A stretch of 64,000 bases of DNA from the NCBI GenBank assembly GCA_951213105.1, contig OX578133.1, positions 140,175,313 through 140,239,312 on the forward strand. Reading direction: 5' to 3'. The notes under the pieces are model-generated. The model was not told the DNA's origin. It was given only the letters and a program-made list of their open reading frames with translations, and searched no databases. Positions within the stretch are counted from its first letter, which is position 1; the number at the start of each line of letters is the position of its first letter. This stretch comes from Amaurobius ferox (taxonomy: Eukaryota > Arthropoda > Arachnida > Araneae > Amaurobiidae). Positions 12,316 through 24,150 of the stretch are shown here, in pieces. The position numbers and the translations under genes were made by a program.

Positions 12316-12720
12316 AACCTTGCTGCCCCTACCGGGAATCGAACCCAGGATCTTCGAACTGACCAGCCGACGCTCTACCGTTGAGCTACTGGGATGAAAT
12401 TGCAAGCTCTTATCATCGAAGTAGACTCTGCATTCTCCACCCGCTAATTTCAGATTGGCGGGCAACTGACAATCTGACTGACCACCTCCTGCTATTTTTA
12501 CCTCAGGTTAGCCTCCTGCTACTACTATTTTTACCCAGGTTAGTATTCTGCGTGGTCGTTACTCTCTCAATTTGAAATCAGCCCTCAATCTTCCAGAGAC
12601 CACTGAATTTGTACTAGTCGTACTAGGGTCACTTTCAGACCTCCGACTTATTTGCAGTGACCTACAGGATTGATTTGTTCGGGCGCCATTGTAAAGTACA
12701 ATTCTACTTCAACCCAAGAT
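12316..12720 (-). mobile_element. tRNA-derived repeat (SINE-like), body plus tRNA-like unit
   Basis: On the minus strand a ~290 bp body is followed by a tRNA-like unit (12395 down to 12324) with an A box TAGCTCAACGG and a B box GGTTCGATTCC, then 'cagcaaggttctttacaa'. The body matches 31797-32092 in order and orientation relative to the unit. The acceptor stem pairs only with wobbles, so this is a repeat-borne tRNA-like promoter rather than a functional tRNA gene. Confidence 0.65.
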
Positions 12721-13040
12721 CATAATTTTTGTGTTGACCCCTAAATTGATTTCAATCTAATATAAAACTTCAATTGACCAAATGACTATAGTTCGATGAC
12801 GAAATCTCGACATTTAACAAATAAACAACTTTATTTACTAATCAAGATTGGTATCACGTCTGCATTCAATAGATAAAATCAAGGACAAAGCGTTTTAAAA
12901 AAACGAAAGGTCTTTTATTTAACACATCCTAAAAGACGTACAGAACATTATTTAAAACTGCCAGAGTGCTTTCGGACGTATATATGCTCTTCATCAGTGG
13001 CTACATGAATATTCATGTACATTCAATTACATAAGAAATA

Positions 13041-13370
13041 ACTAATTACGTAACTTTATTGAAGGGTTTGATTTTGATGATTTTTTCAAAATTTTATTTC
13101 AAAATTTAGGGCGGTTCTGAACATTCGATTGCGTTTAAAAACAATAGGTTTCCAGTGTTTACTGACAGTAATCTTTGTAACAAACTTTGTTCGTGAAATA
13201 TCGTCTCCACAGACTCACTGACACACACACACACACACACGCACAGACATCACTTCAAAAATGTTTGATTCGTGTTCAGGGACATGCTCTCATTTTGGAA
13301 ACTCGAATTCGAATTTTCGACCCCATCACAATACTTTTCTTATACATTATAATATGTGTATAGGGAAAGT
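13041..13370 (-). repeat. Family D1, left arm of an inverted pair
   Basis: Inverted match to 13499-13853. It contains 'gttctgaacattcgattg', 'gaaatatcgtctccacagac', a CA tract (13219-13240) and a stem-loop end near 13336-13370. The spacer 13371-13498 is AT-rich and empty. 12721-13040 holds no recognisable feature. Confidence 0.6.
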
Positions 13371-13498
13371 AATATTAAAGAAATGATTTAGAGTACGATG
13401 TAACTAAAGAGTAAATAACAACACAACACAATATGTTATATACATATACAGCATTTAAGAACCTCTTATTATCACCTCTCTAGTAAGAAAAACAATTT

Positions 13499-14150
13499 TA
13501 CTTTCCTTATATATATAGTATAATGAGGAAAGTATTTTGACGGGGTCGCGAATTCGAATTCCAGTTTTCGACTGTAGAGCACGCTTCAAGCATCCATGAA
13601 CACGAATCAAACGTTTTTGAGGTGATGTGTATGTGTGTGTTTGTGTGTGTGTGAGTCTGTGGAGACGATATCTCACGAACGAATGAAGCGATTCGAACGA
13701 AATTTGGTGCAAAAGAATCTCAATCCGTGAATACTGGAAGTCTATTGTTTTTAAACGCAATCGTATGTTCAGAACCCCCCTAAATTTTGGAGTGAAATTT
13801 TGTAAAAATCATCAAAAATCAAAACATTTACGAAAATAGTCATTTCTTATGTAATTTTTCATTAGAAAACGATTGACAAAAAATTTTAGACGCTAGCATA
13901 AACCGTTCTCGAGATATTGCACATTTTTCAAATAAATTTATCAAAAAATCAGATAAAATAAAAAACATATATTAGCTATTATGAAATACGTTCACTTTTC
14001 ATAAGTAATATCATGCGATAAATTTGGTGACATCATTTTCATGGATCCAGCTCATTCCATTCATGAGAAAAGATACTTTGAGTAATACTTTTGTATTTGG
14101 ACGCCAATAGTCATTTATTTGCTATAAGAATAACTTATTTCTCCGTCCAT
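13499..14150 (+). repeat. Family D1, longest copy with terminal stem-loop
   Basis: Begins with the stem-loop ACTTTCCTTATA...TATAATGAGGAAAGT (13500-13532), then 'gacggggtcgcgaattcgaa', a GT tract (about 13628-13651), 'gtctgtggagacgatatctc', 'ttaaacgcaatcgtatgttc', 'ataaaccgttctcgagatat' and 'agatactttgagtaatac'. The 101-codon minus frame through it (13455-13760) is not a gene: it spans the microsatellite and recurs as decayed DNA elsewhere. Confidence 0.6.
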
Positions 14151-14940
14151 AACGCGTGGCGAGATTTTGGCAATGAATTTGGCAGAATGTCGCCAAATTG
14201 GCGACTTTTTAAAATGTTGCCAAATTAACAAAAATGTCGCCAAATTGAAACAATGACGCTAAATTAATGAAAATGCAGACTAATTGACGACAATTCAATA
14301 TCTTGTAAAGAATATAAGAATCTACTATAATAACCTATTTTTCCGTTCGAAACGTTTGGCAAAATTTTGGTGACGAATTTGTCGGAGTATCTCCAACTTG
14401 CTGATTTTTTAAATGTTGCCAAAATGACGAAAATATCAGCTAATTGATAAAAATTCGCTAAAATGATGAAACCGAAGCTAAATGAATGAAATGACGACTA
14501 ATTGATGAAAGTTCAATATCTTGGAAAGAACATAAGTATAGACTATAAGAATAACCCATTTCTCCAACCGTAATGCTTGGCGAGAAATTTAGCGGGACTT
14601 CGTCAACTTGGCGACTATGTTAAATGTTGCCAAAGTGACAAAAATGTCGCAAAATTAATAAAAATGACACCAAATGGGAAGGAATGTTTCGCAAATTCTT
14701 AGTTCCGTCATATTACGGGCATATCTTCTAGTACATAAGAAATGCTCTTCTCTCCGTTTGTCTGTAACACTTGGTGTTGCATTTGGCGAACTTGGCGAAT
14801 AACCTAGAAAAACGAATTCAACTTAGCGATATTTCTATCTCCAACTTAGCAATATTTCGCCCCAGATTGACGAAAATATCGTCAAAATTGCAAAAATGAC
14901 TCCAAATTAATGAAAATGACGCCTAATTGAGGAATTAATT
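14151..14940. repeat. Degenerate array of GTCGCCAAATT-type words
   Basis: About 800 bp built from variants of 'atgtcgccaaattgacgaaa' and its near-palindromic partner 'tttggcgac', repeated dozens of times with drift. Similar shorter runs lie at 290-420, 690-760, 5990-6060, 11310-11360, 56640-57080 and 60750-61100, often inside family A or D elements. It looks like an old minisatellite picked up by, or seeded from, those elements. Confidence 0.6.
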
Positions 14941-16020
14941 ATTAAAATATTTTAATATATGGACTATGTCGCTTATTGAGGATGCTATCAATATTGATAA
15001 TTGTTTATTTAGAGTTGCGCGAAATATAAGTTAATTGAATAATTTTGGAATAATTTTACATGTTGTTATCCGGAAAATCGCCAAATGTACAATTCAACGT
15101 TGAAAATACAGTACCGTGGATCTTATAAATTATTTTTTGACTCTAAAAGGATTGCATTATGTAAGGAAAGTCATGTGCTTCCCACATCAGATTTTTTCCC
15201 GTGGAATAACCGAGACAGAAGACAAATCTGATCTTCTTTTTAATCAACAATTAAAAATTAGTCAATTACTTTTGTTCTACCATTTCTGTAGTAGATATAA
15301 AAGTTTGATAAATAAAAATTAGCTAACTTCGTTTCGGCAATCAAGTCATTTTCCTGATATTTACTTTTGTTTTCGTTTCCTCAATGATAACCATTTTTGT
15401 CCCCAATCGTTCACACTACTTCCCCCTCAGTTGGATCTTCAGTTCAGGTGTCTCTTGTTCGTTGTCAACTAGTTTTCATAAAATATTAAACAAAAATTCC
15501 CCCATTAGCGAAAGTTTTGCTATCGTTATATCTGAATTGTGTGTAGCTGGAATCTGAATTGTACGCAGTTGTGTGCAGTTCATTATAAATGTATAATATA
15601 ACATTAATTCTATAGAAGATTGTTGGAGACCAGATAAAAGGTTCGTTATATCCGTGCGACTGCTATAACCCGAGTTTTCTATAGCAATGTTTAACTGATT
15701 ATCAAATGTATAAATGCTCTGTAAATATATATAAAAAGAAATAAACATACACCATTGTTTGGAAAGCATCTCAGGTTGTTCTCGAGATATTGAAATTTTT
15801 ACATTTCTACTTAGAACATTATATCTCTGAAATAAATTGAAAAAATCGACTGAAATTTTGAACAATTTTCCCAGTTTTGGAGTGGGACATGAAAGATACA
15901 TGAAGCGGGGAAAATCGAATATGAGGGGAAGGGGGGGGGGGGGGGAGGCGTGATAAATGTTTATAGGGGACCACAATTTGTATGGGCGGCCCTGCTGTAG
16001 GGAAAGATACGTTGGACACA
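14941..16020. other. Gene-free stretch with small repeat remnants
   Basis: 15160-15195 is the inverted closing segment of family D2 ('aaggaaagtcatgtgcttcc'). A G run of about 14 lies at 15931-15945. 15952-15994, read inverted, matches the end of the element at 48466-48660 ('catacaa-ttgtgg'). The 181- and 66-codon minus frames here have low-complexity composition and no motif. Confidence 0.5.
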
Positions 16021-16488
16021 CCAGAGTTTTAAATATATATCCTGAAATGATGATTGAAGTCCAACGTAAACTTATTCTAATGATTTTTAGAATGATATCT
16101 TAGGAAATACTTCCTAAACGAAGCGTCCTAAAACCATCGAAGTGTAAAGTTGAATTAAAGATAATGATACGTCGCAGAATAGAAAGTTCTAGAAACGACG
16201 TAAGACGCAGATTGCTGAAGCCTAACGGATTATGTCAGTGGTTTTGCGCAAGACGCATTTTCGAAATCAATCATAATGCTCGCCATATTTTTATAAGTCT
16301 AGCTTATTTTATTCCGTATAAAATAGGTTAAAATTTCGTGTATATTTTTTCCAAGTAATATATTATATATGCGATTGAGGTAGGGGTGGAGAGTGGTTAA
16401 TAGAGACTTTAAACTCAGTGGCGAAGCATCAGAGGAAACAAGGAAGACAGCGTTTATCAAAATAATTTACAATCAAGTAATGTTTATT

Positions 16489-16780
16489 TTAATTACATAT
16501 ACTATTATCCGAAATAAATGTATAGAATATTTTCTGTGTAAATGAACGAAGTATTTTTGTTCCGTCTGAAGTTGAGCTCACGGCCATTGCCTTTCTTGCT
16601 TCCTCTAATCGCCAGTTCGGATTTTCAAGAGAGACGAATCTGTCGATGTCTACCCATGTAAGAAGATATTCCGTTGGAATATCTTCTGATGGAGAACCGA
16701 AAGAAAATGCGCGAGCAATTTCTTTCCGGCACGCCTCTCGAACCGCATTCGGGTCGAGAACCACCAACAGGAGCTACACT
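16489..16780 (-). CDS. Candidate 3'-terminal exon of an unknown gene
   Basis: The minus-strand frame stays open from an AG at about 16781 to a TAA at 16489-16491, some 95 codons. Base composition is near 48% GC over 16560-16770, against roughly 30% around it. The residues look protein-like: charged and hydrophobic mixed, with segments such as EYLLTWVDIDRF and NPNWRLEEARKAM, and no low-complexity runs. An AATAAA-like word follows just after the stop. I do not recognise the family. No in-frame ATG lies upstream within the open stretch, so if real it is the last exon of a spliced gene whose other exons are not visible. The polypyrimidine tract before the putative acceptor is weak. A degraded gene fragment is possible. 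The overlapping plus-strand frames at 16646-17045 look like shadows. Confidence 0.35.
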
Positions 16781-17059
16781 CAACTACATCGAAAGCCAAT
16801 TTACCGACAGCAACTTCATCGTACTACATCGAAAGCAAGTTTTCAGAAGCAGTTTCTGCGAAATGAGAATTTTATCGAATGAGAGCTATGTCGAATCAGC
16901 TGTTGTGAGTTTTATTCTGCACACATTACTGGGTGAACACACTACTACGCCCCCCCCTCCCCCTCTTAACATGTGCCAGAGAACTTTTCCGAGAAAGGAC
17001 TTGTTTGCAGCATTTTGTTATAGAAGCGTGTCAGTGTTTAGTTGACAAAAAAAGGGCCT

Positions 17060-17510
17060 AATGTTCAGCGCCTAAAAGGTGATATCGGATGGTGTTCATA
17101 GCACACAGAGGGATAACTACTCTACATGGTGAGCCACTTACTTTCGCCTCTCCCTATTGAAATTTTGCACATGCCCTTGTCTTACCTTCCCGACAAACTT
17201 AATGAATGGAAATAATGCAAACTGATTTTTATATAACTCTGAGAAGTGCATAATTACAAAGAAAAATAATGCTTATTATTACAGACAATTCAGTAGAGTG
17301 TAAATATAATGTCTGTAAATATAATGTTTATAAATATTTAACCTGTAAATAAATAATGTATTTTCCAGATAAACAATTGAATCATGTGTGTATTGGTTTC
17401 AACGCTTTTATCATTTGACTAATTTATATGTTATCTTAAAGCGGCCAACAGGTAAATGAAGAGTTAATGCCATAGCTTCTAAGTAATCAACGATGAAGCA
17501 GATAATTGTT
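17060..17510. other. Gene-free stretch
   Basis: Moderately AT-rich sequence with no recognised repeat, RNA or coding frame. Confidence 0.45.
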
Positions 17511-17626
17511 CAGTCATTGGCCTTATTTGTGATATTTTTGTTAACAATCAATCACAAAGAAGTTAGAACAGTCATTGGCCATATTTGTGATATTTTTGTT
17601 AACAATCAATCACAAAGAAGTTAGAA
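17511..17626 (+). repeat. 58 bp tandem duplication
   Basis: Two copies (17511-17568 and 17569-17626) differing at about one position. Each contains a small inverted repeat TTTGTGAT/ATCACAAA around GTTAACAA. The near identity implies a recent duplication. Confidence 0.9.
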
Positions 17627-17819
17627 GTCGAGAGCCCACACCTATTAAATCTTTGCCCATGCTAGATTTTATCTAATTAATATTTTATTAGCTAAAGCTT
17701 AAATCAAAATTCTAAGTTCGTCTTGCACATATACGGGTTCATATTAATCTACATGTAAAATTTCAAAACTGTACGTTTTCCCGTCTGCTGGCAACGCAGT
17801 GTCAAAAATTCGTAGGAAT

Positions 17820-17820
17820 T

Positions 17821-17859
<39 letters not shown>

Positions 17860-17861
17860 TA
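17820..17861. repeat. (TC)n microsatellite
   Basis: Interrupted CT/TC tract of about 40 bp in otherwise unannotated DNA. Confidence 0.9.
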
Positions 17862-18450
17862 AATATAAAGATAAGTTTTAGCAAGCTGTTGTTTTAATAG
17901 TGAGTAATAAGTGAGGTGCAATTAATTATGGTATATTGTACTAATTTTATTATGGACGAGAGAAGCGAAGTCCATTCTCCATTTTTAACGAAGCGATATC
18001 AGCAATTGCCTGAATTTTACGATTCCTTTTACTTGAAAACTACAATAAGTAGGAAAAATTACACAAATAGATAAAATTGCCCACAGATGTGCAGAATCGC
18101 AATTTCAATAATTAAAATGAGCAGTAACAGGGTAAAACGCCCATGTTTAAACCTCATGCTCACTACGGTTCGTACAAATAATAAATAAGTAACAATTTTA
18201 AACAGATAATCAAAGTGTGTGCATTGCATGCAGTGTGATTTAAACTGTTCCTGTGTATTAAATACGTTTTTGCGATTTAAATGTTACTTTGATTTCATTG
18301 TTTTACTGCCACTCTAATTAGTTTAATTTAATATTCAAATGCTAAAAACTTATATGCTCTTTTGTATTAGGATTTTCAGATACTGAAATTAATTTTTAAT
18401 ACTTTTAATTTCATTATTATTTGTTAAATTAGGTTTTACATTGAAGTCTC
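17862..18450. other. Gene-free stretch
   Basis: No repeat or coding signal recognised. Confidence 0.45.
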
Positions 18451-18537
18451 TCACAGCTCGCTATTCCCAGCCACTCAACCAGCTGCTCATACCGTAGGGT
18501 GAGTCGGGTGGCCTGGGTCTTTCACAGCTCGCTATTC
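18451..18537 (+). mobile_element. SINE tail fragment with 16 bp target duplication
   Basis: The word TCACAGCTCGCTATTC is present at 18451-18466 and 18522-18537. Between them, 55 bp end in 'gagtcgggtggcctgggtc', the conserved 3' region of the SINE seen complete at 44186-44453. The insertion is therefore an extreme 5' truncation that kept only the tail side. Confidence 0.72.
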
Positions 18538-20005
18538 GCGAGTCTACTCAAAGTCCAGCTGTTGCTAGTTTATTTATACTCGCATTTAGCGGATTTACGA
18601 AGAATGATTAAGTTGTCACAGTTAAGAGATTTACTTTTCCAAATTAAATAACGAAAAGTTAAATATATTACTAATGACATAAGAATAACTTTATTAGAAT
18701 TTGGATTTTCAATTTTAGGAATCTATTGATTGGACCTCAAACCATCGATTTTATATAACAAAATATTAGCTTTTAATTATCAAAATCGTATAATATATGG
18801 CCTATATTACTTAGCGGATGCTAGCTATTTTTCTAATCGCCAAGTTATATTTACGAATAATATAGATTAATTTGGTACTTAAAAATAGTTTTGCATGTTG
18901 TCATCAAGAAAAATGCCAAATATTAATGAGCAATTCAATGCTATAAAGAAAATGAAAAAAGCAAATGTATTGCATTATGCAAGAAAGTTTAGGTTCTGTT
19001 CACATTAGACTTTTTATAGTTATATTTAAAAAAAAACTGAGTTGTGTATATATAGAACAGACGGGTGACTTCATTTAAAATAACATGAGTTGTCACTCTG
19101 GATGTCGTAACGTACTACATCAAACATCTTTTTCTTTTTTAAATGATGGAATGTCTTAATTCAGAAATTAAAAAAGTAATCCCCCCCCCCCCCCTACGGT
19201 AAATTGTTTACAAGGTCTCCTTAACGCTTCTATTGCATAGGTTTGAGATTATTTGTATCTTGCACCCAAATGACTCAGCTGATTAAGTTGGACGAGTTTC
19301 TAGGACTTGTGCCAGAAACTGTTGCAACATCTCATAGGAAGTCAATGCAAACGAACGATTCTTCTTCTATATCGGTAGTATGCATAACATTTTAAGTAAT
19401 ACGCTCAAACTCCGAGTTAACTTCCTCGCTAAAGGAAGAAGTATTGTTTTTGTATCGAGAAAACACTTTCCTGCCAAATTGAAAATGTATACGTTTTCAA
19501 CGTAAAAAAATAGCATTCCGAATGTCGGTCGGTCAGTCACCAAATTAAGGTAGCCCCGTTTTCTCCGAAACTACCTACGAAATGAATCCAAATTTTGTAC
19601 AAAATTGAAAAGCATTAACTTGACGATTTTAGTTTTCATTTAGAGCAAGTCTTGGCTATATCTGAAAACATCATATTCAAGACATTGCAATATTTTAGAG
19701 ACTATTAAACAGACTGTAAACAAATGTTGTACAAATGTAACCTGCTACATATTTTTAAAAACAATGTTTTTAAATACTGTCACGTGTCGTGCACATTGCG
19801 AGAATGCATATTTTGTACTACGAAATTTCATAACAGGTTTATCTCTAAAACTACTCAACCGACTGAAACCAAAGTTTGTACAGAAATAGGTTACTGAATA
19901 AATGTGAAAACATAGTTGCGATTGTTTTTTTTTTTTATGTTTTACCCGATATCGTACACTGTCGTGAGTGGAAAATGCCAAAAGAATTTTGAATTTTATT
20001 GTAAT
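18538..20005. other. Gene-free stretch with repeat remnants
   Basis: 18970-19020 resembles the closing segment of family D2. A run of about 13 C lies at 19182-19194. 19420-19560 has a 'gaagtattgtttttgtatcg' and 'gtcggtcggtcagtcac' segment typical of dispersed repeats but not assigned here. No convincing frame. Confidence 0.4.
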
Positions 20006-20006
20006 A

Positions 20007-20900
20007 CTAGCAGCATACCCGTTCTTACAAAAATTATCTTGCTTATTAATTATCTTGCTTAATTATGCTTAATTATCTTGCCAAGAAGATCTGACGAATA
20101 AAATATCCTGGTACCGCTTGTAAACAAATTTACAAAAAATATGAAATTGAATCAATATATGTCAAAATAAAAGCACTAAAGTTGTATGAAAGATATACCC
20201 GTACTTTTATATTCTCGAATATTAGAAGATATATATACCTGTGTATCAGTAGAAGATTACTCGTCTGCAATATATGAGTTTCAAATTTATTTGCCAAAAA
20301 ATAACAGATAACGTAATAAATTGAAATATCAGTAGTCCCCCCCTACTATTTAAAAATGAACAAACACATTTGATTTAATTGCGTTGCTGAGCAACATGAT
20401 ATAAGATAGAATATTCCTCAATAATGCTAATAATTAAATAACCACTTTGATTTCTTAATACTTTTCATTGTTGAGTAATAGTTGCAAATTTGTTGCCTGT
20501 GAGCAATAAACCACGGTGATAGAGTTTCCATTTAAATTCATGTTTCAAACCTGCGATTTTCAAAAAGTGACTGATTAGCACACAAGAAACTCCCACCAAA
20601 CTCAGAGATAGAGTTTTAATTGACTTTCACATTTTAAACCAGCGATTCTCAACCTTTTTCGTTTGGAGGAACTAGGGAGTTAGAGAGTAGAACCCCCTAT
20701 GAAAAGTTTCGTTTTTCATTAATATCGCGACAACTCATGGTGTTAGAACTCGAAACATGGACTAAATTTAAATAGGGCTATTTCATGGCTACCCACAAAA
20801 TTTCATTAAATTCGGTTTAGCTTTTCTCCCGTGATGATGAGACAAACATACATACATACAGACAGACAGTCAGACAGATTTTCAATTTTATTTATATAGA
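20007..20900 (-). mobile_element. Helitron, family A, complete at both ends (894 bp)
   Basis: The minus-strand 5' end is TCTATATAAATAAAA starting at 20900, with host A before it. The 3' end is AAGAACGGGTATGCTGCTAG ending at 20007, followed by host T. Insertion between A and T and a CTRR end (here CTAG) are the standard Helitron signatures. Both 5' features recur: a GTCT/CATA run and the CATCACGGGAGAA module. The 5' half of the 3' stem (CCGTACG in other copies) has decayed here. It has no coding capacity and would depend on a Rep-helicase supplied elsewhere. Confidence 0.82.
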
Positions 20901-21123
20901 TTTCCAAATCTACTGAACTAAATGATATCTAATTTTAGTATAGAAATAGGGCTTCACCTAAGTGTGAATGTCTCAATAGTATTTTTGTGTAGACATGAAA
21001 AATAGTTAAGATAAGACTTAAACACTGAGTACGGGGAAAAGGAATTCGCATTGTAGGAGAAGTCTCGAGTTGCATTTATACGACGATAGCAAGATTCGCT
21101 AATTTTGGCACAATGAGAATATA

Positions 21124-21917
21124 CAGGGTAATTAAAAGAAGATGGGATGAACTTTAAGAGGTGGTAGTACACACAAACCAAGCAATTTTCGTCATAGTTT
21201 ACCGGATCAGAAATGAAACGCAAAAGCGTTACAGGGCGCTTACTCGTTGGGAAGCGGCCGCTCCGTAAACTTAAAAGCGTTTCTAGTTGCTATTTTCTAG
21301 TTGTTATTTTCTGGTTGAAAAAGAAAACCACGTATGCAAATTTCATCTGGGGAAGAAGAAGCAGCCTTATGCAGATTTTTGGGTGAGAGGTGAGGTACTA
21401 TCTGGAACTATGAGGAGGAACTATGAGGAACTATCCTTTTCCGTGCGAGGTGGTCTCATAGCTTGGCCTCCACGATCGCCCGATCTGTCGTGTCTTGATT
21501 TCTTTTTGTGGGGATATCTCAAGAGTCTTGTCTATAACACTACCTTCGAATCTGAAGAGTAACTCGTGGCCAGAATTTCGGCCACTGCTGCCGAAGTGCG
21601 CGACATGCTTGGTCTGTTCGAGAGAGTTCGCCAGAATTCTCCATTCACCGCTGTGAGACGTGCATTCACGTTGGCAGTCTTTTCAGGTTGGCGGTCTTCG
21701 CTTTTTTGAGCCATTACTCTAATTATTGTTTATTAATGTCATTTTATGACTTCCATGTCATTCTTGTGTTTTCGCCTCACCTCATCGGTTTCACCATTAA
21801 GCGCCCACTGGCGCCTTTACATTTCATTTCCGACCCGGTAAACTATGACGAAATATGCTTGGTTTGGTGTGTACTACCACCTTGTAAAGTTTGGCCCATC
21901 TTTTTTTAATCACCCTG
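21124..21917 (+). mobile_element. Tc1/mariner-superfamily element with ~115 bp inverted repeats, internally deleted
   Basis: Long terminal inverted repeats start CAGGGTAATTAAAAGAAGAT on the left and end ATCTTTTTTTAATCACCCTG on the right, similar for about 115 bp. TA flanks both ends (21122-21123 and 21918-21919). The interior holds the C-terminal part of a transposase (see 21450-21710). At 794 bp it is shorter than the ~1.3 kb usual for the superfamily, so the N-terminal DNA-binding region and the first catalytic residues are gone. Confidence 0.8.
21450..21710 (+). pseudogene. Transposase C-terminal remnant (DDE/D superfamily)
   Basis: The frame reads AWPPRSPDLSCLDFFLWGYL and continues through a TAA at 21560-21562 in the same frame into LVARISATAAEVRDM and a LFERVRQ segment. 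The WPPRSPDL...DFFLWGYLKS block is the conserved region around the last catalytic acidic residue of Tc1/mariner-like transposases common in arthropods. SCLD is probably a mutated SPLD. The start is lost and the internal stop rules out function. It sits between the inverted repeats of its own element in the expected orientation. Confidence 0.8.
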
Positions 21918-22320
21918 TATAGGTGCATTTTTTATTTTATTTTATTTTTGCAAGATCATTTACGTAGATCACACTTATGTACTTTATTTTTATTTATTTA
22001 GCTTTAGATCCAATATTTCGATTTCTACCTTGTTTATTCGTTTTTAATATCTAGTGTATGTCAGAAATTAACTATTCAAATTTATTGTGTTGATGTATTC
22101 TTATAGTATTGAATCTGTATATTTCGAGTATCGAAATGGGATTGGAAAGTATTTAGTTTAACCGTATAAGAGAATTGAAATCGTGACTTTAACTGAAAAA
22201 CTTCGGCGGTGTTTTGCCAAAGTAAGTTTTTTTTTTTATAGAGTTTTCTGCGAGTGTGCAAGAATTTTATTTATTTATTTATTTATTGCGCTCGAAGATT
22301 TCGATATAATTCCGTTTTTG
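21918..22320. other. Gene-free AT-rich spacer
   Basis: No feature beyond short T-rich and TTTA runs (near 22265-22290). Confidence 0.45.
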
Positions 22321-23046
22321 ACCGCCTACTTTTCCTCCACACCGCCAAGTTTTTCCGATTCACACCAAATTCAGCATACTAAAAGAATTGGATATGGGCT
22401 TCATATAGCCGAAAAAACGAATAGGACCAACCCCATTGCTCTAGGATGAACCATTCTCGAGATATTAAGGCGTTTGGAATTTTGAAGAACTGGCGATGTT
22501 TTTCACTGTGGTTAAAAAAAAACTATGAAATGTCTACAAATTTGATAGGTAAGTAACTTTTAAGTTTCCTTGGAGTGCTGATCAGATTTTGGTGTGATAA
22601 TAAAATTAGAACTTTTCTTTCTTGCGAAATGGTTCACAATATCATAAATACCATTAAAAGACCGAGTATTGATTAAAAGTATTCTTTAAATGCTTGGTTT
22701 ATATGTCATTTTTGAAGACGAAATGAATGACACCAATCTGATTACTACTGAGGAAATTGTCTGTAGATATTTAAAGAATCTGATTACTGTTGGAAAACTG
22801 GTCTCTAGATATTTAAAGTTTTTTCTTCTGTTCTTTGAGGAGCTGGCGACATTTTTAAATGCATTAACTTGTCAAATGAAAAAGAAGACGCATTAAAATT
22901 GTAAACTGTATATAATATCGATGTAAAATTAAATAAGTATCCGTGTCATTTTGAGCAATGAAACTCAATTTAAAGGATTGTGATAAAGAAAATGAGTTTG
23001 AGTCTGTAGGGAAAGAAGTCATGTGCTGTCAAATTTTTTTAATGGA
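22321..23046 (-). repeat. Family D2-like repeat, diverged
   Basis: Shares words with 8660-9195: 'agatattaagg', 'tgctgatcagattttggt', 'tttcttgcgaaatggt', and a closing 'agggaaagaagtcatgtgctg'-like segment near 23005-23030. The 88- and 68-codon plus frames here overlap repeat DNA and show no domain. Confidence 0.45.
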
Positions 23047-23052
23047 CTTAGT

Positions 23053-23096
23053 TAAGGCTCCTATATATAGAGAGGAGCCTTAGATAGGAGCCTTAG
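23053..23096 (+). repeat. Short hairpin with repeated arm
   Basis: AAGGCTCCTATATATAGAGAGGAGCCTT is a near-perfect stem of 9 bp, followed by a further copy of 'taggagccttag'. The role is unknown; it may be a scar of a small foldback insertion. Confidence 0.7.
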
Positions 23097-24150
23097 TTCA
23101 AGGTCACAAAGTTGGACATCAAGTTTGTCGATGTTGTACATCTTATTCCCGAGTTTGCTCCACTGAAGTCAGTGGTTTACCCCCTCTTCTTCTAAGGGCT
23201 CTTATGTATACTCACAATTTAAAATTGGAATTACAGACGTCAAAATGCAACAGATGTCACGGGGACAGTTATGTACTGCATCATTTGTTTTGATTTAGAA
23301 AAAATTGATATTTGCAGAGCGAATTTCATGAAAACATAAAGAATTGACTGTTGTTCACTTAAAATTTATGGATTAGTCTCTGTATACCTCTTTACAAAAA
23401 CAGTCCGTCTCAATTAATATTAATCAAAAACAGTAACGTTCTTACTTTTAACCTCCCTTAATTATAACCTAACCAAGAGAAAACATTTAACTATCTTTGC
23501 GTAAAGAGCAAAATATTTGAAATATTTTCTGCCGAAAACAACGCTTATTATACATGAAGAAGAGAATCCCTAAATTAATTGCAACTAAGAGCAGCATATC
23601 TTAATTAGCTTTTGCGAAAGATAGCATCTAACATATTTCAGCAAAGACAAGCATATCTTAAATTGTATTAAGAAAGAGGCGTGTCTCTTTAGTCATTTCC
23701 GAGATTCGTTAAATTTTCGTTAATTCTTTTGCATCAGTACTAATAAGTTAACACACATACATATCATCAGTTTAAGAAATGGAGCATATATAAAATGCCT
23801 TAAATAGAAGTGCATTTTGCTGATGCATCTTAATGAAGATAATTATTTTATCTAAGAGAAGTGTAGTAGGGTAGATATGTGACTTTTTTTTTTATTCATA
23901 TGCAAAACCAACTTACAAGGCTAATGAATGTTTTATAGTATTAGATTGTTGCAAATGAAATCGCTGACTTGCTAATGAGATATTTAAAGGCTATAACTAT
24001 GGGAAAAACTTTGCTTAGTTAAACTATGCACCAATAAATTCAACACGCATATGTGACTGACCGTAAAAGGAGAGGTTAAGAAAAGGGAGTTCTTAAAGAG
24101 TGATTTATTTTTGAGGTGCGTTTTTAACTAAAAATTTTCCCTAAATTAGT
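23097..24150. other. Gene-free stretch
   Basis: No coding frame, RNA or recognised repeat; uniformly AT-rich. Confidence 0.45.

Noticed and set aside
15476..16021. 181-codon minus-strand frame
   Set aside because: The longest frame in its neighbourhood, but it crosses a G homopolymer and a repeat end, uses residues expected from AT-rich DNA, and has no domain.
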